A program made the translations under genes and the position numbers. A DNA stretch of 64,000 nucleotides from positions 1 to 64,000 of the forward strand of contig NZ_CAJNAT010000018.1 in assembly GCF_905220705.1 (NCBI RefSeq). Reading direction: 5' to 3'. Positions 58,383 to 64,000 of the stretch are shown here, one piece after another (position 1 is the first letter of the stretch; the number at the start of each line of letters is the position of its first letter). A model generated the notes under the pieces. The model saw only the letters and a program-made list of their open reading frames with translations, made no database searches and was not told the DNA's origin. This stretch comes from Paraburkholderia domus (GTDB taxonomy: Bacteria > Pseudomonadota > Gammaproteobacteria > Burkholderiales > Burkholderiaceae).

Positions 58383-58418
58383 ACATGCCGCCCGGCGCGA
58401 GCCGGGCGGCATGTTTTT
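58383..58418 (+). terminator. Strong terminator downstream of the LysR gene
   Basis: A perfect 14-bp stem ACATGCCGCCCGGC/GCCGGGCGGCATGT (58383-58396 with 58401-58414), tetraloop GCGA, with a T-run (58414-58418). It lies 3 bp past the LysR stop and faces the convergent OmpA-family gene. Confidence 0.93.
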
Positions 58419-58465
58419 CAGGCGCGCCTCAACGGCTTACCTTAATCCTTCACCAAACGCCGTCA

Positions 58466-60208
58466 TTACGGCTGCGCGACAAACTCGATGCGACGGTTGG
58501 CAAAGCGGCCGCTCGCCGTGTCGTTGCTCGCGACCGGACGCGCGTCGCCGTAACCTTGCGCGACCAGCGAATCAGCCGGCACACCCGTCTTCACGAGATA
58601 CGCGCGAACCGCTTCGGCGCGCTTCTTCGACAGTTGCAGATTGGCTTGTGCGCCGCCGACATTATCGGAATAGCCGGCCACTTCGAGCTTGGCCGTCTTG
58701 CCGTTGCGTACGCACGCGTTCAGCACTTGCGCCGACTGGTTCAGATCTTCCAGCGCCGAGGCCGGCACGCGAGCGCTGGCGCTCGTGAAGTTGATCACCT
58801 GCAGATTCAGCACCTTGACCACGTCCGATGCCGCGCACGAGCTGTCCGGCGTGAGCAGGTTCTTGATCGCGCCGCGGAAGTTCTCGGTTGCATTGGCGAC
58901 CGCCTGTTCGACGTTGAACGAACCGATCTGATACGACGCGCCGAACAATGACTTGAGTTTGTCGAGCCAGCCGAGCTTCGCGTTCGCCGCGCTGCCGCTC
59001 AGTTCGATGTGCGCGCCGTCCACTTTCACTTCCGCGCCCGGCAACGCCATCAGCGGCAGCAGGCCGTCCAGATGGGCGAGCCAGTCAGCCGGCTTGGTAT
59101 CCTGATCGACGGTGATGTTCGCGACGAAACGGTCAGCGCCGAAGCGCTTCGTCAGCGCGTCGATCAGTTGGGCCTTTTCGGCTTCGCTGCCGACCGTCGC
59201 GGTGAGCGTCGGCTTACCGGCGGTGTCGACCGTGAAGCTGAGCTGGCTGTCTTTGGTCGGCGCGGGCGCGGCGGCAGGTTGCTGCGCTTCGCTTGCGGCG
59301 GCGGCGCTGGCCGCAGGTGTCGACGCCGCGACATCGCTGGCCGGTGCTACGGCGGCCGAAGCCTCAGCCGGTGCGGACGCGGGCTGCACAACTGCCGCGG
59401 CTTCCGTGCCACTGCGCTCGCTGCTTTGCTCGCCTTGTTGCTCATTATGGCAGCCGCGCAGGAACAGGAAGGCCAGCACCGCGGCGATCGCCGCGAGCAG
59501 CCACCACAGCCACTTGCGCGAACGGCGCTCTTCGCGCACCACCGCGTCGGCAGGCACGCGGACGCTCGACAGGGCCTCGGCCACCGGCTTGGCAGCAGGC
59601 GTCGGATGGTCGATGTGCGCTGAGACAGCTTTCAGCTGCGACAAAATATTGCCAGTAAACGCGCCGAGTCCGCTCAGGCCAAGGCCGGCCATCAGACGGT
59701 CGTTCAGGTACGGTGCGATGGCAGGCAGTTGATGGCCCAGCAATGTCGGCAGTTGGCCGACGTTGCCCTGACCTTCGAGAAAATGCCGCTTCAGCAGGCC
59801 CAGCAGCGTTGCGCCGACGATACCCGTCATGGCGTGCGTCGCATGCGCCGGCACGCCGGTTTGAGTGGCGACTTCGTCGCTGAGCGTATCGACACGGCGA
59901 TCGAGCGCGCGCTCGAGCAAGTGACGCCCCACACCTTCCAATTGGCTCACGCCGGTGGTGCTGCCGAGCAGCTGCGGCAACTGCTCGGCGATGTGCCCGT
60001 TCACCTCAGACGAGACGATTGTTGCGAACAGCGAGCGCGCGCCGTCGAGCGTCGCGCCCTTCTGCATCAGGCCCGCGACTAGCGCGGGGCCGGTTGTTGC
60101 AAGCACCTTCTGAGTCGCGTCCGGCGGCAGCCCGAAGCGGGCTGCCAGCTGTCGCACGACACTGTCCGTCAACGCGGACTGAACCAGCTGAATCACATTG
60201 ATACTCAT
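58466..60208 (-). CDS. DUF937-transmembrane-OmpA-domain fusion protein
   Basis: 580 residues. N-terminal DUF937-like helical domain (about 9-145: QSALTDSVVRQLAARFGL...GPALVAGLM; HAMTGIVGATLLGLLK). There is no signal peptide but one membrane helix at 232-251 (KWLWWLLAAIAAVLAFLFLRG), then an Ala/Ser/Gln linker, a BON-like segment (SFTVDTAGKPTLTATVGSEAEK), and a C-terminal OmpA peptidoglycan-binding domain (VAGYSDNVGGAQANLQLSKKRAEAVRAYLVK, ending NRRIEFVAQP). Predicted topology: DUF937 in the cytoplasm, OmpA on murein in the periplasm. The start at 60208 is chosen over 60241. Confidence 0.85.
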   Translation of the reverse strand: MSINVIQLVQSALTDSVVRQLAARFGLPPDATQKVLATTGPALVAGLMQKGATLDGARSLFATIVSSEVNGHIAEQLPQLLGSTTGVSQLEGVGRHLLERALDRRVDTLSDEVATQTGVPAHATHAMTGIVGATLLGLLKRHFLEGQGNVGQLPTLLGHQLPAIAPYLNDRLMAGLGLSGLGAFTGNILSQLKAVSAHIDHPTPAAKPVAEALSSVRVPADAVVREERRSRKWLWWLLAAIAAVLAFLFLRGCHNEQQGEQSSERSGTEAAAVVQPASAPAEASAAVAPASDVAASTPAASAAAASEAQQPAAAPAPTKDSQLSFTVDTAGKPTLTATVGSEAEKAQLIDALTKRFGADRFVANITVDQDTKPADWLAHLDGLLPLMALPGAEVKVDGAHIELSGSAANAKLGWLDKLKSLFGASYQIGSFNVEQAVANATENFRGAIKNLLTPDSSCAASDVVKVLNLQVINFTSASARVPASALEDLNQSAQVLNACVRNGKTAKLEVAGYSDNVGGAQANLQLSKKRAEAVRAYLVKTGVPADSLVAQGYGDARPVASNDTASGRFANRRIEFVAQP

Positions 60209-60360
60209 CGCTTCGCTTCCTCGAGTTCCCGAACGCGTCACCTGACGCGCTCTTTTTCGCGGCGCGATTATAGGTTTGGGGAAATCTCATAAACGAAGTG
60301 GCACAATTTATGACGAATTAGCAGACGTTCGCCTAAATATTCTTATATTTGCGAGCCAAA

Positions 60361-62019
60361 TTAGGAATATTGATGGGCTGTCACGCCGGCAACATCGGGC
60401 GACGCCGCCGACACCTTTTGCCCCTCGCGCCGGCTCGCCGCGATCAGTTCAGCCGCGCGCTCACCAATCATCACGGTCGGCGAATTGGTGTTGCCGCCGA
60501 TCAGCGTCGGCATTACCGATGCATCGACGATCCGCAGCCCTGTCACGCCGCGCACCCGCAACTGCGGATCGACCACCGAGTGCGCGTCGCCGCCCATGCG
60601 GCACGTTGCTACCGGGTGAAAGATCGTGTCCGCATGCTCCGCAATGGTCCGACGCAATTCCGCCGCCGTCTGGCCAGAATGCGTGTACAGCTCCTTGCCG
60701 CCATGCAGCGCGAGCGAAGGCGCGTCGAGAATGCGCCGCGCCATCTGTGCACCTTCCACCAGCAGGTCGAGATCGCGCGAGTCGCTGAAAAAACGCGGAT
60801 CGATCACGGGCGCCGTGCGCGCGTCGGCGCTGGCGAGCGTCACCGTGCCACGGCTATGCGGCCGCAGCACGCACACGTGCAGCGAATAACCGTGGCCCCA
60901 GTGCATATGGCGGTTGTGATCGTCGACGATCGCCGCGCAGAAATGCAGTTGCAGGTCCGGACGATCGAGCGTCGGCCGGCTCTTCAGAAAGCCGCCCGCT
61001 TCGGCGACGTTGCTCGACAGCATGCCGCGGCCATGCCGCATGAAAGTCACAAACTGCGGCAGCATCCGCGCGATGCCGCGAATCGAAAAGCCGGTCGGTT
61101 CGATCGACGACACCCGTTTGTTGATCGTGAAGTCGACGTGGTCGATCAGGTTCTGGCCGACTTCGGGCGCATCGTGGAGTACCGCGATGCCCAGAGACTG
61201 GAGATGCACAGCCGGCCCGATACCCGAGCACATCAGCAGTTGCGGTGAATTGAACGCGCCCGCTGCCAGCACGACCTCGGCGCGCGCTTCCAGCGTTTCG
61301 GTACGGCCGCCGCGCACGATTTCGACACCGCTCGCGCGCTTGCCGTCGAAGGTCACGCGCAGCACCGTCGCATCGGCGATCGTATGGAGATTGGGGCGTT
61401 CGCGGTCGTAGATATAGGCGCGCGCGACGCTGCAGCGGCGCCCGTCGCGCTGCGTTACCTGATAGAAGCCGACGCCTTCCTGATCCGCGCCGTTGAAGTC
61501 GCTGTTCGGTTTGTAACCGGCTTCGGTCGCAGCCTGCACGAAACGCTTCGAAAACGGATTGCGATAGCGCAGATCGGACACCGTCAGTGGCCCGTCCGCG
61601 CCGTGCCATGCATCGGCGCCGCGCTCGTTGCCTTCGGCGCGGCGGAAATACGGCAGCACGTCTGCCCAGGACCAGCCTTCGCAGCCGAGCTGCGCCCATT
61701 CGTCGTAATCGAGCGGATGGCCGCGCGTGTAGATCATCGCGTTGATCGCGCTCGACCCGCCGAAGCCCCTCCCACGCGGCTGATAGCCCTGGCGTCCGCC
61801 GAGCCCCGGCTGGGGTGTCGTCAGATAGCCGTAGTTGGTCTTGAGTTTGTGCGGCACGACGGCCGCCACGCCTACCGGCATGTTCACGAAGAGATTGCGG
61901 TCCGTATGGGGGCCGGCTTCGATCAGGGCGATCGTTGCGTCGGGGCAGCTATCCGCCAGACGGCTCGCGAGCGAGCAGCCGCCTGAGCCCGCACCGACGA
62001 TAATGTAGTCGTATTGCAT
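60361..62019 (-). CDS. GMC-family flavin oxidoreductase (choline/alcohol dehydrogenase-like)
   Basis: 552 residues. FAD-binding GAGSGGCSLASRLAD (8-22), GMC signature GRGFGGSSAINAMIYTRG, ARAEVVLAAGAFNSPQLLMCSGIGP, and active-site His in FHPVATCRMGG and a late Asn in GGNTNSPTVMIGERAAELI. It oxidises an alcohol to an aldehyde; the sequence looks like alkane- or polyethylene-glycol/alcohol dehydrogenases of this family, and choline is not certain because betB and betI are absent nearby. Convergent or unlinked with its neighbours. Confidence 0.9.
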   Translation of the reverse strand: MQYDYIIVGAGSGGCSLASRLADSCPDATIALIEAGPHTDRNLFVNMPVGVAAVVPHKLKTNYGYLTTPQPGLGGRQGYQPRGRGFGGSSAINAMIYTRGHPLDYDEWAQLGCEGWSWADVLPYFRRAEGNERGADAWHGADGPLTVSDLRYRNPFSKRFVQAATEAGYKPNSDFNGADQEGVGFYQVTQRDGRRCSVARAYIYDRERPNLHTIADATVLRVTFDGKRASGVEIVRGGRTETLEARAEVVLAAGAFNSPQLLMCSGIGPAVHLQSLGIAVLHDAPEVGQNLIDHVDFTINKRVSSIEPTGFSIRGIARMLPQFVTFMRHGRGMLSSNVAEAGGFLKSRPTLDRPDLQLHFCAAIVDDHNRHMHWGHGYSLHVCVLRPHSRGTVTLASADARTAPVIDPRFFSDSRDLDLLVEGAQMARRILDAPSLALHGGKELYTHSGQTAAELRRTIAEHADTIFHPVATCRMGGDAHSVVDPQLRVRGVTGLRIVDASVMPTLIGGNTNSPTVMIGERAAELIAASRREGQKVSAASPDVAGVTAHQYS

Positions 62020-62328
62020 CCGCTCCTCCTGGTGGAGGCCGCGTTGCTCGCGGCCCCTGTCGCGTTCACACTTGTCTACGTGTGTTTCATCGGCATTGTA
62101 GGGAGCGTTCGGGCGCGACGGCGGGTTGGTGTCAGAGCGATCCCTCTAAACGAAAGCCCTCCCGCGACCCTATGATGAAAGACGCGCATGCGCCCGACAG
62201 GCTGCGGCGCAAGGCATTCAAACACAGCGCCCAGCGCGTCATCCTTTAAGCGTGCAGCACGACACGCCACGATAAAACAGCACGCCGTCGATCAGCGACG
62301 GCGCGCATCCGGTGAACGGAGACAGCAG

Positions 62329-64000
62329 ATGGAACGGCATAGCTTCGACCACACCCACGACGTGACAAATCAGGCGCCTCCGCTTGCGGACTACAACCTG
62401 TTTTCGAGCGACGTGGCTTTGTCTGCCGCCCTCGAACGCGAAGGCGCCGCGTGGCATCGCGAGGCGCTGCAGCGGCACGGCGCGGCGCTCACCACGCCGG
62501 AGACACTCGCGCTCGCCGAACTGGCGAACCGCCACACGCCCGAACTTTTCACGCACAACCCGCGCGGCGAACGCATCGACGCGCTGGAGTTTCATCCTTC
62601 GTGGCATACGCTGCTGTCGCTGTTGCGCCGTGAGGGCCTGCACGCGCTCCCGTTTTCGGATCCGCAGCGCGGCGCAATGGTCGCGCGTTGCGCCGGCTAC
62701 TTCCTGCACGCGCAACTCGAATCCGGCTCCCTCTGCCCGTTGACGATGACCTTCGCGAGCATCCCGGTGCTGCAGCGCGAACCCGCGTTGTTCGAGACGC
62801 TCCGTGACAAGCTCTACGCCCGCGAACACGATCCGCGCGACGTGCCGCTCACGCAAAAAACCTCGGCCATGATCGGCATGGGTATGACCGAGAAACAAGG
62901 CGGCTCGGACGTGCGCAGCAACCAGACCCGCGCGCATGCCACGCGCGGCAGCGGCCGCGGCGGCGAATACCGCCTCGTCGGTCACAAATGGTTTTTCTCC
63001 GCGCCGCAATGCGACGCGCATCTGGTGCTCGCCCGCACTGACGACCACGAAGGCCTGTCGTGCTTTTACGTGCCGCGTTTCGCGCCGGACGGCAGCAAGA
63101 ACGCCGTGCAGATCCAGCGTCTGAAAGACAAGCTCGGCAATCGCTCGAATGCCAGCAGTGAAGTCGAGTTCTTCGATGCGTTCGGCATCATGATCGGCGA
63201 CGAAGGCCGCGGCGTGCCGACCATCATCGAAATGGCGAACTACACGCGGCTCGATTGTGTGATCGGCAGCGCAGCCTTGATGCGTGCGGCGCTGGTGCAG
63301 GCGATTCACCATGCGCGGCACCGCAGCGCCTTCGGCCGGCATCTGGCCGATCAGCCGCTGATGCGTAATGTGCTCGCCGACCTGGCGTTGGAATCGGAAG
63401 CCGCGACGGTGCTGTTCATGCGGCTCGCACGGGCATTTGAAGCGTCCGCCGATGCGTCGACGGCCGCGCCGGCCGAGCGCGCATGGCGCCGGATCGTGAC
63501 CCCGGCGGCGAAGTTCTGGGTCTGCAAACGCACGCTCGAATTCACCGGCGAGGCAATGGAAGTCTGGGGCGGCAACGGTTATGTCGAAACCGGTCCGATG
63601 GCGCGCTTCTATCGTGAAGCGCCGGTGAATTCGATCTGGGAAGGCTCGGGCAATGTCATGTGTCTCGACGTGCTGCGCGCCATGGAGCGCGAGCCCGAAG
63701 CGGCGCAGGCCTTGTTCGCCGCGTGGCAAGCGGACGCGCAAGGGCACCCGGATTTGAGCGCCGCGCTCGGCAGGCTCGTCGCCACGCTCAACGGACCCGC
63801 CGAGCATCGCGAAGCATCCGCGCGACGGATCGCGCAACAGATCGTGCTGATCGCGCAAGCCACCTTGCTGGTGAAGCACGCGCCGCCGGAAGTGGCCGAT
63901 GCCTTCATCGCGACGCGTCTCGCCGACGGCTGCGGCGAGAGCGGCCGCGTGTACGGCACGCTACCGGCGACGTTCGACCACGCGGCAATCATCGAGCGGG
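62329..64000 (+). CDS. AidB-like acyl-CoA dehydrogenase, 3' end beyond the window
   Basis: At least 557 residues, cut by the right edge. Text follows AidB: HDVTNQAPPLADYNLFSSDVAL near the N-terminus, SGSLCPLTMTFASIPVL, the MTEKQGGSDVRSNQT flavin/active-site block (about 185-200), RLDCVIGSAALMRAALVQAIHHARHRSAFGR, and VWGGNGYVETGPMARFYREAPVNSIWEGSGNVM. AidB is linked to alkylation damage in E. coli and binds DNA through its C-terminal domain; whether this protein does so is unknown. ATG 62329 follows GGAGACAGC. Expected full length about 550-570. Confidence 0.9.
   Translation, partial: MERHSFDHTHDVTNQAPPLADYNLFSSDVALSAALEREGAAWHREALQRHGAALTTPETLALAELANRHTPELFTHNPRGERIDALEFHPSWHTLLSLLRREGLHALPFSDPQRGAMVARCAGYFLHAQLESGSLCPLTMTFASIPVLQREPALFETLRDKLYAREHDPRDVPLTQKTSAMIGMGMTEKQGGSDVRSNQTRAHATRGSGRGGEYRLVGHKWFFSAPQCDAHLVLARTDDHEGLSCFYVPRFAPDGSKNAVQIQRLKDKLGNRSNASSEVEFFDAFGIMIGDEGRGVPTIIEMANYTRLDCVIGSAALMRAALVQAIHHARHRSAFGRHLADQPLMRNVLADLALESEAATVLFMRLARAFEASADASTAAPAERAWRRIVTPAAKFWVCKRTLEFTGEAMEVWGGNGYVETGPMARFYREAPVNSIWEGSGNVMCLDVLRAMEREPEAAQALFAAWQADAQGHPDLSAALGRLVATLNGPAEHREASARRIAQQIVLIAQATLLVKHAPPEVADAFIATRLADGCGESGRVYGTLPATFDHAAIIER

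Noticed and set aside
62239..63879. Long open frame (546 codons) antisense to the AidB-like gene
   Set aside because: The plus-strand frame from 62329 encodes unmistakable acyl-CoA dehydrogenase/AidB text to the window end; the antisense frame is Arg/His-rich noise typical of GC-rich coding DNA.
1..64000. CRISPR array, tRNA, rRNA or intact prophage
   Set aside because: No regularly spaced direct repeats, no cloverleaf with CCA-type acceptor, no rRNA-like block, and no phage structural or integrase gene was seen on either strand.

Overview
The window reads as chromosomal DNA of a GC-rich betaproteobacterium. Codon use, gene order (folB-ttcA-glmU-glmS; ahcY-membrane protein-metF behind an SAH riboswitch; pxpBCA-DUF969-DUF979) and protein sequences all point to Burkholderia/Paraburkholderia. 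Most of it is ordinary core and niche metabolism. No tRNA, rRNA, CRISPR array, prophage or intact transposase was found.

Layout. 0-0.1 kb: what looks like the 5' end of a group II intron (class C-like), inserted on the minus strand just after a terminator hairpin. 0.3-10.4 kb: single genes and a two-component system (LysE exporter, beta-hydroxyacid dehydrogenase, Mut7-C protein, IclR regulator, extended SDR, MipA/OmpV porin divergent from an RstAB-like pair, EamA transporter, two coupled small genes). 10.4-11 kb: a gene-poor stretch with DnaA-box-like sites beside an AT-rich tract. 11-17.5 kb: envelope and periplasmic genes (DUF2242 lipoprotein, lytic transglycosylase, di-haem peroxidase, phosphoesterase) and a WYL regulator divergent from a glutathione S-transferase. 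17.6-23.8 kb: a more accessory-looking block with a secreted protein, a four-gene copper cluster (two small exported metal-rich proteins, a TolC-like lipoprotein, a Tat-exported multicopper oxidase), two unrecognised genes and a PlsC acyltransferase. 23.8-29.5 kb: UDP-GlcNAc synthesis (glmS, glmU), tRNA thiolation (ttcA) and a folate/pterin pair (folB, FolM-like SDR). 29.5-37.7 kb: MidA-like methyltransferase, DUF2905, a 635-bp inverted-repeat element, cca, a second GST, an NDUFA9-like protein, soluble lytic transglycosylase divergent from 5-formyl-THF cyclo-ligase, and a winged-helix regulator. 37.9-42.4 kb: 5-oxoprolinase pxpBCA followed by the membrane pair DUF969/DUF979. 42.6-45.5 kb: TPR-glycosyltransferase and TraB/GumN proteins. 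45.5-53.1 kb: a dipeptide ABC transporter with two tandem binding proteins. 53.3-56.3 kb: the methyl-cycle operon ahcY-yvlD-like-metF with an SAH riboswitch leader. 56.3-64 kb: glycosyltransferase, LysR regulator, DUF937-OmpA fusion, GMC oxidoreductase, and an AidB-like acyl-CoA dehydrogenase cut by the right edge.

The least explained signals are non-coding: the intron edge, the orphan DnaA-box cluster, the long inverted repeat at 30.9-31.6 kb, three tandem 11-bp repeats upstream of pxpB, and intercistronic hairpins in the dipeptide operon. The best candidate for a poorly described protein system is the 5-oxoprolinase operon carrying the DUF969/DUF979 membrane pair, followed by the copper cluster that has an outer-membrane factor and oxidase but no RND pump. 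All functions are inferred from reading the sequence; no searches were run.
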